Shown: in pieces, positions 1 to 6,664 of the stretch
Layout: each line of letters begins with the position of its first letter
How positions within the stretch are numbered: position 1 is the first letter of the stretch
Origin: an uncultured Porphyromonadaceae bacterium
Lineage (GTDB): Bacteria; Bacteroidota; Bacteroidia; Bacteroidales; Muribaculaceae
NCBI GenBank assembly: GCA_902461565.1
Contig: CABPYL010000054.1
Location: 1-12,207, forward strand
Reading direction: 5' to 3'
Length of the DNA stretch: 12,207 bases
Notes under the pieces: model-generated
The model's database searches: none
Seen by the model: only the letters and a program-made list of their open reading frames with translations
What the model was told of the DNA's origin: nothing
Made by a program: the position numbers and the translations under genes

Positions 1-1130
1 TAACACCAATTCTTGCCGAAAGAGGCATTACATTTATCGGCGTTCATCTTGGCCCATACATACGCGATGTATGCCAATACAAAGGGGACAAGAATGGAAA
101 CATACGACATTACAGTGAGAGTGAACTCGCTGGACGAACTGTTTGCAATGCTCAGCGACGACTGCGGGTCGGTGAGCGACGGCAGATAGGCCGTATTGGC
201 ATATCCGGCAAGAAGGAACAGCACAACCACCACAGCAGCAACACCGAAGCCTGCAAACCAGATTCCGGCACGCCATGTTTTGCTGAAAGCGGCACGGAAA
301 ATGGCGTAAAGCACGGCCACGACACCCAAAAGGAGAATAAGGGCGAGCCACCACATTCCCAGAAGGTTGTGGAAATAGAGGTATTTCTCAGGCGTAAAAG
401 AGCCACCGATATAGCGCAGACCGGTGGCGGTGAAAAGCACAACGAGGAACGCCACGAAAAGCACAGCGAAAACAAGGCCGTTTACAAGTGTGGCTCGGCG
501 CATACGGGCCGCAAAGGCAGCATCTCCGGCAATATCATTTATAAAGTAGAGCGCGGCAAGCGTGCGTGCAAGGAAGAACACAGCAAAACCAAGCAGAAGA
601 TTCTTCCAGCAGGCGATAGCCTCGAGACCATGCGACGGTGCCCACTGCGAGATAACAGGGGCATGGGCGTCGAGAATGTTGGAACGCGTGATTGTGAATT
701 CACCGCCGAAAAACAGCATGGCCACAGCCACACCAAGCAGTACACATCCCACAAGGCCGTTGAAAGTGAGGAAAGCATCGTAGACCCCGGTACCGTAGAC
801 ATTACCTTTCTTGCTGCGGAATTCGTAGCTTACCGCCTGCAGCACGAAGCTTACGAGAATTAGCATCCACAGCCAGTAGGCTCCACCGAAACTGGTGCTG
901 TAATACAAGGGAAAAGATGCGAAAAAAGCTCCGCCGAAAACAACTAAGGTGGTATATGTAAGTTCCCATTTACGGCCTAGCGAATTAACCATAAGACGGC
1001 GCTCGTCGGCGGAATTCCGGCACCACAGCATAGACTGACCACCCTGTACGAAAAGAAGGAATACAAGAGCTGCGCCCAATACAGCGATTATAAGCCACCA
1101 GTAGGCTTGAAGCATTTCTAATTTATCCAT
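1..1130 (-). CDS. cydB: Cytochrome bd ubiquinol oxidase subunit II (partial, 3' end outside window)
   Basis: CydB is the second integral-membrane subunit of cytochrome bd, which oxidises quinol and reduces O2 to water in the inner membrane. Reading the minus strand from the ATG at 1130-1128 gives MDKLEMLQAYWWLIIAVLG and then FVQGGQSMLWC (about residues 27-37), the conserved CydB N-terminal helix and GGQ motif, followed by RKWEL. I hand-translated this N-terminal part fully and saw no stop in the rest of the frame by inspection. It continues as strongly hydrophobic helices to the window edge. About 376 codons are visible, close to the usual full length of about 380, so only the last few residues are probably missing; the next codon begins TA and may be the stop. 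The start lies 2 nt after the cydA stop, indicating translational coupling. The family assignment is secure. Confidence 0.93.
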   Translation of the reverse strand, partial: MDKLEMLQAYWWLIIAVLGAALVFLLFVQGGQSMLWCRNSADERRLMVNSLGRKWELTYTTLVVFGGAFFASFPLYYSTSFGGAYWLWMLILVSFVLQAVSYEFRSKKGNVYGTGVYDAFLTFNGLVGCVLLGVAVAMLFFGGEFTITRSNILDAHAPVISQWAPSHGLEAIACWKNLLLGFAVFFLARTLAALYFINDIAGDAAFAARMRRATLVNGLVFAVLFVAFLVVLFTATGLRYIGGSFTPEKYLYFHNLLGMWWLALILLLGVVAVLYAIFRAAFSKTWRAGIWFAGFGVAAVVVVLFLLAGYANTAYLPSLTDPQSSLSIANSSSSEFTLTVMSYVSILVPFVLAYIAYVWAKMNADKCNASFGKNWC

Positions 1131-1132
1131 GA

Positions 1133-2695
1133 TCAGTGTATTGTTTCGATATCGGTTTTGGAACTACGGGAAATATAACGCAGCATTATGCTCAGCTCGG
1201 CAATCAGCAGTGCGGTAAAAATTATAGCGAAAATCCAGAATGTAAGCGCTACCGACGAAGGCTGTATACCGCTGATGGCAGCGTTGCGGGGCATAAGATT
1301 CTGAATAACCCAGGGCTGACGGCCCACTTCAGCAAGAACCCATCCAGCCTGGCTGCAAATCCACACGATGGGTATTGATAGGATACCGACTATGCACAAC
1401 CACTTGTTTTCAAGGAAGTTGTCGCGGTGCCATGCCAGAACGGCAACCACCAACAAGAAAAGAAACAGAAAACCACCTGCATAAACCATTATATGGAAAG
1501 CATAGAAAGTCATGGATACGGGGGGAACAGCATCCTCCGGACTTTCAAGATAGCCATAGCCGAAATTATGGAAATTCGCCTGCACAGTTTCGGCGGCTTT
1601 CTGCATGGCCGCATCATCGCCGGCTTTGCGCGCCTTGTCGTACTCACGCAATGCCTGACGGGCGGTAATACCCTGGGCGATTTTTTCCTTATAGCTCTGA
1701 CCGTAAACGGTGTCGCCGGAAGCCGTGATTGTGCGTCCCGCGATAAGATCTTCTATGCCAGGAACAAAAGTTTCTCCGTTACCGTCGATAAGATATGAAA
1801 GGCCCTTGGGAATGTCGATGCTGAACAGCATGGGATCATCGGGCGTCTGCTCGCTGTCGGGTTTAATGAGACCGAAGGCCACAATACTCTGCCCTACCGA
1901 GCCTTTGTAAAGTCCTTCCATTGCGGCAAGTTTCATAGGTTGCACCTGAGACACAACCACTGCTGAACCGTGGCCCATCATAAGTGTCAGAAGCATGCCG
2001 CCGAGACCGACTACGGAAGCTACCTTAATGGAACGCTTCGCCATATCTATGTTGCGTCCTTTAAGAATAAACCAGCAGCTGACACCGATTACAAATACTC
2101 CGCCGAGCGCCCAGCCACTCGTTACGGTATGTCCTATTTTATTGAGTGCCACAGGGCTAAGAGCAACGGCAAAGAAATCATCCATAACGTTGCGCATCTG
2201 CGCGGGATCGAACTTCATGCCCACAGGGTACTGCATCCACGAATTGGCAACAAGAATCCACACAGCCGATATGCACACGCCCAATGCCGTGAGCCATGAC
2301 GATGCGAGATGGAATCCTTTGCTCACTTTGTTCCAGCCAAAGAACATCACTGCCACAAAAGTAGACTCCATAAAGAAAGCCAGAATACCTTCGATAGCGA
2401 GCGGAGCGCCGAAAATATCACCAACGAACCAACTGTAATTACTCCAGTTGGTACCGAATTCAAATTCAAGAATAAGACCGGTGGCAACACCAACCGCAAA
2501 ATTGATGCCGAACAACGTCATCCAGAACTTGGTGATGTTTTTCCAACGTTCTTCTCCGGTACGCACATAAATCGTTTCCATAACAGCCACTATCAGCGAC
2601 AGGCCGATAGTGAGCGGAACAAACAACCAGTGGTACATCGCCGTAAGGGCAAACTGCGCCCTCGACCAGTCAACCACACTCAATAAATCATTCAT
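1133..2695 (-). CDS. cydA: Cytochrome bd ubiquinol oxidase subunit I
   Basis: This 520-residue protein is the haem-bearing, quinol-oxidising subunit of the high-affinity bd oxidase. Expected residues are present: H22 in TAMYHWLFVP (haem b595/d ligand position), E102 and E110 in APLAIEGILAFFMEST (proton path), H189 in KIGHTV and M403 in FHIMVYAG (haem b558 ligands), K255 and E260 in QPMKLAAME (quinol-binding loop), and GRQPW at 458-462. The soluble Q-loop between about 255 and 390 is long. I chose the ATG at 2695; the in-frame TTG two codons upstream is less likely, and the protein then begins MNDLLSVVDW, as usual for CydA. DUF4492 lies 37 nt upstream and cydB 2 nt downstream. Function is assigned from family knowledge and is secure. 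Confidence 0.97.
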   Translation of the reverse strand: MNDLLSVVDWSRAQFALTAMYHWLFVPLTIGLSLIVAVMETIYVRTGEERWKNITKFWMTLFGINFAVGVATGLILEFEFGTNWSNYSWFVGDIFGAPLAIEGILAFFMESTFVAVMFFGWNKVSKGFHLASSWLTALGVCISAVWILVANSWMQYPVGMKFDPAQMRNVMDDFFAVALSPVALNKIGHTVTSGWALGGVFVIGVSCWFILKGRNIDMAKRSIKVASVVGLGGMLLTLMMGHGSAVVVSQVQPMKLAAMEGLYKGSVGQSIVAFGLIKPDSEQTPDDPMLFSIDIPKGLSYLIDGNGETFVPGIEDLIAGRTITASGDTVYGQSYKEKIAQGITARQALREYDKARKAGDDAAMQKAAETVQANFHNFGYGYLESPEDAVPPVSMTFYAFHIMVYAGGFLFLFLLVVAVLAWHRDNFLENKWLCIVGILSIPIVWICSQAGWVLAEVGRQPWVIQNLMPRNAAISGIQPSSVALTFWIFAIIFTALLIAELSIMLRYISRSSKTDIETIH

Positions 2696-2732
2696 AAGCA
2701 ATCGTTTTTCACGTATTATTCAGATATTAAAT

Positions 2733-2960
2733 TCATTCAGCGTCCTGCGGCGACAAAGCAAGCGCCTCGCGTACGGCATCGGCCCGCGACGCATCGTCGC
2801 TATAATTTGTCTTCAGAACATCGGGAAAGAAAAGAAGCTTGACAACCACAAACAGGAGAATAACCTTAATGATTATCAACGCCCACAGACTGCGTCCGAT
2901 GGTCATGTTCCGGAAGCCGTCGACATACAGCGACACCACATTATTTAGCCACCTTTTCAT
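2733..2960 (-). CDS. DUF4492 family small membrane protein of the cyd operon
   Basis: A 75-residue protein with one predicted transmembrane helix (about 26-45, LWALIIIKVILLFVVVKLLF). It is preceded by an amphipathic segment YVDGFRNMTIGRSLW (12-26) and followed by FFP and a charged, disordered-looking tail. The YxxGFRxMxxGRxLW pattern matches what I know of DUF4492, a Bacteroidota family commonly encoded next to cydAB. Its reading frame overlaps the end of the yitT-like gene by 20 nt, and cydA follows after 37 nt. A role as accessory subunit or assembly factor of cytochrome bd, analogous to the proteobacterial small subunit CydX, is inference: there is no visible sequence similarity to CydX. 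Family call is good; function unknown. Confidence 0.85.
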   Translation of the reverse strand: MKRWLNNVVSLYVDGFRNMTIGRSLWALIIIKVILLFVVVKLLFFPDVLKTNYSDDASRADAVREALALSPQDAE

Positions 2961-3864
2961 CGCTTTTGTGAGCTTCGGAATGCGGAACAGGCTTCATCTT
3001 CACCTTAAGCTCGTCGAAGCCCTGACCGTAAACACCGTTCACATTGGCCTGGGTGGTAAAAGCATTGGGATCGATAGACTTTATGATTCGCGAAATCGTT
3101 ACCGATTCTATTTTTCGGCACATCACCAGCAGCACCTTCACCTCTTTCTTGGAATACCAACCCATGCCCGTCAGTACGGTGCATCCGCGGCGTGCTTCAT
3201 TATTGATTGCTGTGGCAATTTCCTGCCATTTGGTAGAAAAAATAGTAAACTGAACCGCCTGACGGTTAGTGTTGATCACCATATCGGCCGTCGTCGAGGC
3301 TATCAGCAGCACAACATAGCCATACACAACCAAATCGAGCTGGTGCGATATGAAATATGACGACGAAATAATCAGCACATCAGTATAAAGCATTGTCCGG
3401 CCTATACTTACATTGGTATACTTCGACACCATCGCAGCCACGATATCGGTGCCTCCGCTGGAACCGTTATGCGTAAAGGCCAGTCCGACGCCCATACCGG
3501 CCATAAGACCGCCAAGCACCACATTCATAAACGGCTCGTTGGTGAAACCATGTTCAAAAAGCGGCTGAAAAATACCTACAAAAACAGAAATCATCGTAGC
3601 GCCGTAAATCGTGCCGAGCACGAAATTTTTACCCACAACCTTCCAGGCAATCGCCAGCAGAACAAGATTGAGAACATACTGCGTTACCGCCACAGGAATG
3701 CCCGTCTGAAGATATACGATAGTGCCAATACCGGCCAGACCACCGATTACCACACGTTCCGGCAGAATGAAACCGCAGAAGCCTAAGGCATAGAGCGCCA
3801 TTCCAAGAGTAATGAAAAAATAGTCGCGCGCTACGCGCCAAAACTTAGTATTGTCTATTGACAT
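2941..3864 (-). CDS. YitT family membrane protein (DUF161 + DUF2179)
   Basis: A 307-residue protein with about five to six hydrophobic helices in residues 14-195, containing the family signature GSSGGTDI (134-141). A soluble C-terminal domain (about 225-285; GCTVLTGMGWYSKKEVKVLLVMC ends its first strands) corresponds to DUF2179. This is the usual YitT architecture. The family is widespread and its transported substrate, if any, is not established. The ATG at 3864 follows a TAnnTTTG box by about 23 nt. The 3' end overlaps the DUF4492 start by 20 nt, so this gene is probably first in the yitT-DUF4492-cydA-cydB transcript. It may alternatively be an independent gene with an internal cyd promoter inside it. 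I see no truncation or missing motif. Confidence 0.9.
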   Translation of the reverse strand: MSIDNTKFWRVARDYFFITLGMALYALGFCGFILPERVVIGGLAGIGTIVYLQTGIPVAVTQYVLNLVLLAIAWKVVGKNFVLGTIYGATMISVFVGIFQPLFEHGFTNEPFMNVVLGGLMAGMGVGLAFTHNGSSGGTDIVAAMVSKYTNVSIGRTMLYTDVLIISSSYFISHQLDLVVYGYVVLLIASTTADMVINTNRQAVQFTIFSTKWQEIATAINNEARRGCTVLTGMGWYSKKEVKVLLVMCRKIESVTISRIIKSIDPNAFTTQANVNGVYGQGFDELKVKMKPVPHSEAHKSDEKVAK

Positions 3865-3887
3865 CTGTTTCTAAAATTACGATGCGG

Positions 3888-3895
3888 CAAAGTTA
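3888..3895 (-). promoter_or_regulatory. Promoter -7 box of the yitT/cyd transcription unit
   Basis: On the minus strand this reads TAACTTTG, a full match to the Bacteroidota -7 consensus TAnnTTTG, 23 nt ahead of the yitT-like ATG. No good TTTG -33 element is seen at the expected distance, so the assignment rests on the -7 box and position. Confidence 0.6.
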
Positions 3896-3924
3896 CAAAA
3901 ATTCTCGAAACCGCGCTGACATTT

Positions 3925-3943
3925 TGCCTTAATCATTTAGGCA
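3925..3943. promoter_or_regulatory. Near-perfect 19-bp palindrome, candidate operator for yitT/cyd
   Basis: TGCCTTAATCATTTAGGCA is symmetric except for one mismatched pair (positions 6 and 14) around a central C. It lies about 30 nt upstream of the yitT -7 box, so its centre is about 50 nt upstream of the predicted transcription start. That position suits a dimeric regulator. The regulator is unknown; it does not match the classical FNR box TTGAT-N4-ATCAA. Confidence 0.4.
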
Positions 3944-4086
3944 CCTCGTAAAAAATACCCAGAGAATAACAGTTTTGGGCGCCCGCAGCAAGTGTAGAGG
4001 CTGGGGGATATATGCGAAAAACGTGGATAAAATCACTTTTTTCAAAAAAAATATCACAGAAAGGCAGCAAAACAAAAAAAAAGTTG

Positions 4087-4094
4087 TAATTTTG
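4087..4094 (+). promoter_or_regulatory. Promoter -7 box of tRNA-Ser
   Basis: TAATTTTG matches TAnnTTTG and lies 37 nt upstream of the tRNA. Between them is a 6-bp hairpin, CGGCGC-ACTT-GCGCCG (4109-4124), in the pre-tRNA leader just 5' of the mature end. No clear -33 element is visible. Confidence 0.6.
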
Positions 4095-4131
4095 CACTCA
4101 CAAATCGACGGCGCACTTGCGCCGGACCAAT

Positions 4132-4218
4132 GGAAAGATGCCGGAGTGGTCGATCGGGGCGGTCTCGAAAACCGTTGTACCCTTGCGGGTACCCAGGGTT
4201 CGAATCCCTGTCTTTCCG
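4132..4218 (+). tRNA. tRNA-Ser, anticodon CGA
   Basis: The acceptor arm GGAAAGA (4132-4138) pairs with TCTTTCC (4211-4217), with G4218 as discriminator; CCA is not encoded. The anticodon stem GCGGT/ACCGT encloses the loop CTCGAAA, giving anticodon CGA, which reads UCG serine codons. The long variable arm (GTACCC...GGGTAC) is diagnostic of a class II tRNA, and the T arm AGGGTTCGAATCCCT is standard. Length is 87 nt. tRNA 3' ends are frequent integration sites, which matters for the A+T-rich islet that follows. Confidence 0.95.
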
Positions 4219-4232
4219 CTTGAACAAAGATT

Positions 4233-4268
4233 GAAACTCGCTGAAAATCAGCGAGTTTCTTTTATTTT
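4233..4268 (+). terminator. Rho-independent terminator of tRNA-Ser
   Basis: A perfect 12-bp stem, GAAACTCGCTGA with TCAGCGAGTTTC, and an AAA loop (4245-4247) are followed by TTTTATTTT. The hairpin ends at 4259. A copy with one base changed is found at 6938-6964. Confidence 0.88.
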
Positions 4269-4394
4269 AAGAGGTCTCAAAATCGGGTTAGACCCCCACT
4301 CTGGTCTCACCCTGAGATTAGTGAGATTGAGCAGATTGGAATGTTAAAAACTCTTTAACGGGCCTGAAGATGAAGATTTTTACGGGATTTATAT
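4269..4394. other. Spacer between tRNA terminator and lipoprotein promoter, small repeats only
   Basis: No gene is seen here. The stretch holds GGTCTCA twice (4273-4279 and 4303-4309, 30 nt apart), a short hairpin TCTCA-CCC-TGAGA (4305-4317), GAGATT twice (4314-4319 and 4323-4328) and the inverted repeat GTTAAA-AACTC-TTTAAC (4343-4359). The last is centred about 58 nt upstream of the predicted lipoprotein operon start and could be an operator. All are short enough to arise by chance. Confidence 0.3.
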
Positions 4395-4402
4395 TATCTT
4401 TG
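4395..4402 (+). promoter_or_regulatory. Promoter -7 box of the lipoprotein operon
   Basis: TATCTTTG matches TAnnTTTG. Transcription would start near 4408-4410, about 255 nt before the first lipoprotein ATG. The upstream -33 element is poor; a T run at 4377-4380 is slightly too close. Confidence 0.55.
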
Positions 4403-4407
4403 CATTT

Positions 4408-4663
4408 GGATCGAGGCAACTCGTTCCACGACACCTTGAAACAAGAAGAAGCGTTATGCTTACCTTGAGATTCGTGAGCCTAAGAAATTCAGGAACCGAG
4501 CAAGGAGAACATCGTGGTTCTTACGCGTATAGCGTGGGCTACTATTTTTACATCTGCTCAGAATGGATTCCTACGACCTACAAATCACAATGTGGCATAG
4601 TTGGCTCACGCTTCTGCATTATGATTAATCTCTCCTTAGAGTCAATGGCGAACGTAATAGAGT
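4408..4663 (+). promoter_or_regulatory. Long, possibly structured 5' leader of the lipoprotein operon
   Basis: About 255 nt separate the predicted start from the first lipoprotein. At the 5' end, GGA-T-CGAG / CTCG-T-TCC closes a GCAA (GNRA) tetraloop (4408-4427). CGTGAGCC (4473-4480) is perfectly complementary to GGCTCACG (4603-4610). Inside that span, AGGAACC (4491-4497) pairs with GGTTCTT (4516-4522), directly abutting the hairpin ACGC-GTATA-GCGT (4523-4535). This suggests a multibranched fold, but one 8-bp match in 255 nt is near chance expectation, so the structure is a hypothesis. A 90-codon open frame (4456-4728) also runs through the leader and overlaps the first lipoprotein start; I do not call it a gene. 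Confidence 0.4.
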
Positions 4664-5389
4664 ATGAACAAGCCTCTAATTTTTGCGACACTACTGTCGC
4701 TCGGTATTTCAATATCATCATGTCGTGATGATAATACCGTTTTCAATGAGCCAGTCCTGATAAGAGCATACGAAACCGATGCTCAAATATTGTCGCAGTT
4801 CTTGGATGTGGATTATGTTTCGGGTAGATTTTTCATCAATCCGGACAAAAAGATTAATACCTCCGATTTCATTATTAACCGCAGTCGTGAGGAGCTTGCA
4901 GAGGTCAGAACCTTCAACCGAGAGAGATTCCTCGGTGAAATGGAAGAACTCAACGGTCTTTTATACTCCATTAAACGCTCTGGAATTGTAACCGCAATAA
5001 TATATTCCACTCCTACCTCAAATACAATCATACAAGGACGCAACACTGATTTCATAGAGATAGAAAACTGCGGAATTTTATCAAGAGATAGTGGCAATGT
5101 TGCCAATCTTATAGTAGATTCAAGAAGATGCGAACCGACGAGCTTTTTCGCTCAAGAAGAGATGACGCTTAATGTTTCGGCAAATAGTCAATCGTTATTC
5201 TACTACTATCAGCTGTCATTTGGGGATGCCTCGAATCCCGATAAAGGGATTGTAATTTTTTCGGGGGTAAAAAATCCCAGAAAAAATGATTCATATAGGA
5301 TAATCTCAAAATCCGGCAATGGATGGAAGTCCATTGGGGGACAAGGCCTTATCGGTGGCGGAATGTTATCCGTTTCAGTTTCAATATGA
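4664..5389 (+). CDS. Lipoprotein of unknown function, first gene of the islet operon
   Basis: This 241-residue protein has a lipoprotein signal peptide: MNKP, a hydrophobic core and the lipobox SISSC with the acylated cysteine at residue 20. The mature protein begins CRDDN. Acidic residues directly after the cysteine resemble the surface-export signal known for Bacteroidota lipoproteins, so display on the outer face of the outer membrane is plausible. The rest has no helices long enough to be membrane segments. It contains alternating strand-like stretches and two further cysteine-containing segments (ENCGI, SRRCEPT), and ends in the hydrophobic, glycine-rich tail GQGLIGGGMLSVSVSI. I do not recognise the family. 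Its stop overlaps the next start (ATGA, 5386-5389), indicating translational coupling. Base composition is A+T richer than in the flanking operons. Confidence 0.8.
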   Translation: MNKPLIFATLLSLGISISSCRDDNTVFNEPVLIRAYETDAQILSQFLDVDYVSGRFFINPDKKINTSDFIINRSREELAEVRTFNRERFLGEMEELNGLLYSIKRSGIVTAIIYSTPTSNTIIQGRNTDFIEIENCGILSRDSGNVANLIVDSRRCEPTSFFAQEEMTLNVSANSQSLFYYYQLSFGDASNPDKGIVIFSGVKNPRKNDSYRIISKSGNGWKSIGGQGLIGGGMLSVSVSI

Positions 5390-5850
5390 AATCGGTAGTA
5401 CTCTCATTTTTCGCTTGTATGTTGGTGGTTTTGTCATCATGTGATGGACGTTCAGGTTATCTTGATGAAGGACAACAAACAACAGTGACAATGTTGACAG
5501 ATGTCGAATGGCTTATGTCATACGCCGATTATGGTTATGGCAATGTTGAAACCTATGACGATGAAACTCGAATATATAAGTTTGACAGAACCGGAAAAGG
5601 TTGGTTTGCCAGCGGGTCTTTTAAGGATATTTCTAAAAAAGACAATACCAGCTATTATCAGTGGTCTTTCACAACCGAGAATTTTGTCGTCATATATATG
5701 ACCGGGCATTCCGTGGAAGGCTATTGGCTTATTGAAAAATTAACGACTAATGAACTTTGGGTGCAATGGACGCAACAAGATCCCGTCGTATATCCGAATC
5801 AGGACAAAAACATATTCAGATTTAAAGCTCGAAAGGTTACTAAACAATGA
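5386..5850 (+). CDS. Small lipoprotein, possibly lipocalin-like fold
   Basis: This 154-residue protein has the signal peptide MKSVVLSFFACMLVVLSSC with the lipobox cysteine at residue 19 (LSSC). I chose the ATG at 5386 because it starts exactly at a signal peptide and overlaps the previous stop as ATGA; an in-frame ATG 63 nt upstream would add a non-signal extension. The mature part has repeated strand-like, aromatic-rich segments such as EWLMSYADYGYG, YKFDRTGKGWFASGSF, YYQWSFTTENFVVIY and YWLIEKLTTNELWVQW. This pattern resembles lipocalin-like lipoproteins of Bacteroidota, in which a WxL...Y/F start and a TxxELWLQW-like strand are common. That fold is inference and the ligand is unknown. The gene sits between two other lipoprotein genes with 4-nt overlaps on both sides. 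Confidence 0.8.
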   Translation: MKSVVLSFFACMLVVLSSCDGRSGYLDEGQQTTVTMLTDVEWLMSYADYGYGNVETYDDETRIYKFDRTGKGWFASGSFKDISKKDNTSYYQWSFTTENFVVIYMTGHSVEGYWLIEKLTTNELWVQWTQQDPVVYPNQDKNIFRFKARKVTKQ

Positions 5851-6602
5851 TTGCGAACAAAATAATTTTATCTTTTCTTTGTGCAATATACCTGTTTATG
5901 GTGTCTTGTGGCAATGACGATGATCCTGAAATTTGTCCAATCAGGTTTGGGCAGACAGATTATACTATTCGTGTTGGAGTTCGTTCTTCCATCAGTTTTG
6001 TTGATGGAGGGGGTGTATATGAGTTGACTGCAAGCAATCCGAATGTTTTGGGGAAATACTATATAGATGATGATACGCAAACACTGATAGTAATCCCTAC
6101 TGCCAAAGGCGAAGCAACTCTGACTGTTACCGATGTAAAAACTAACACTCCGGTCTCTTTGAAATTCACAGTTGAAGATTTTTATCTTTCATTTATAGTT
6201 ACGGAAATCAATGGAGATAATACCAGCCCATATCTGAAAGAAAGAAATGAAATTCGATTTATCAGAGATGAAGAAAATACCAGGCAAATAAAGATTATGT
6301 ATCAGGATAATCTGACATATGAGATGAAGTGTATCGCTACCGGGTATTTTGACATTGAACGTAGCACTACAAATATTTTCACTCTTAATATGATGTTTCA
6401 TTCCCATCATGGTGAAGAATTTGAGGGATTCAGTTACACTCTTGGTGGCGACGGAGAATATCTCAGTATGTTCGATAAGTACTTTGAATATGGCTGGGAT
6501 AATAGTATTGCTTCAAGAACTCTTCCGATGAAACGGATAACCATGATTATGACAGATTCCTTCAATAACTGTAAAATATCATGTGCTCTACAACCTTTCT
6601 GA
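5847..6602 (+). CDS. Probable surface lipoprotein with an Ig-like (BIG2-type) N-terminal domain
   Basis: This 251-residue protein has a signal peptide ending in FMVSC, with the lipobox cysteine at residue 21. GNDDD follows, an acidic stretch of the type that directs Bacteroidota lipoproteins to the cell surface. Residues about 34-110 read as a bacterial Ig-like domain: a strand YTIRVGV, then ELTASNPNV, then TAKGEATLTVTD followed by a last strand. The remaining 140 residues are strand-rich and unrecognised, including MMFHSHHGEEFEGF and a C-terminal SFNNCKISCALQPF with two cysteines. The start overlaps the previous stop by ATGA (5847-5850), completing a three-gene coupled unit. Such domains often occur in adhesins and cell-surface binding proteins, but no ligand can be inferred. 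Base composition is A+T rich like its neighbours. Confidence 0.82.
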   Translation: MIANKIILSFLCAIYLFMVSCGNDDDPEICPIRFGQTDYTIRVGVRSSISFVDGGGVYELTASNPNVLGKYYIDDDTQTLIVIPTAKGEATLTVTDVKTNTPVSLKFTVEDFYLSFIVTEINGDNTSPYLKERNEIRFIRDEENTRQIKIMYQDNLTYEMKCIATGYFDIERSTTNIFTLNMMFHSHHGEEFEGFSYTLGGDGEYLSMFDKYFEYGWDNSIASRTLPMKRITMIMTDSFNNCKISCALQPF

Positions 6603-6664
6603 GTTGTCGTTATAAACAATCAATCATTTGTTTACCCACTGTGTAAATTATAAGTTGCGTCCCC

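Noticed and set aside
3977..3984. GGGCGCCC palindrome between yitT and tRNA-Ser
   Set aside because: A lone 8-bp palindrome without a following T tract or regular placement has no supported role.
4343..4359. Inverted repeat GTTAAA-AACTC-TTTAAC upstream of the lipoprotein promoter, as one end of an invertible (phase-variable) promoter
   Set aside because: No second copy in inverted orientation is found downstream of the promoter before the first gene, and no invertase is nearby. It may still be an operator.
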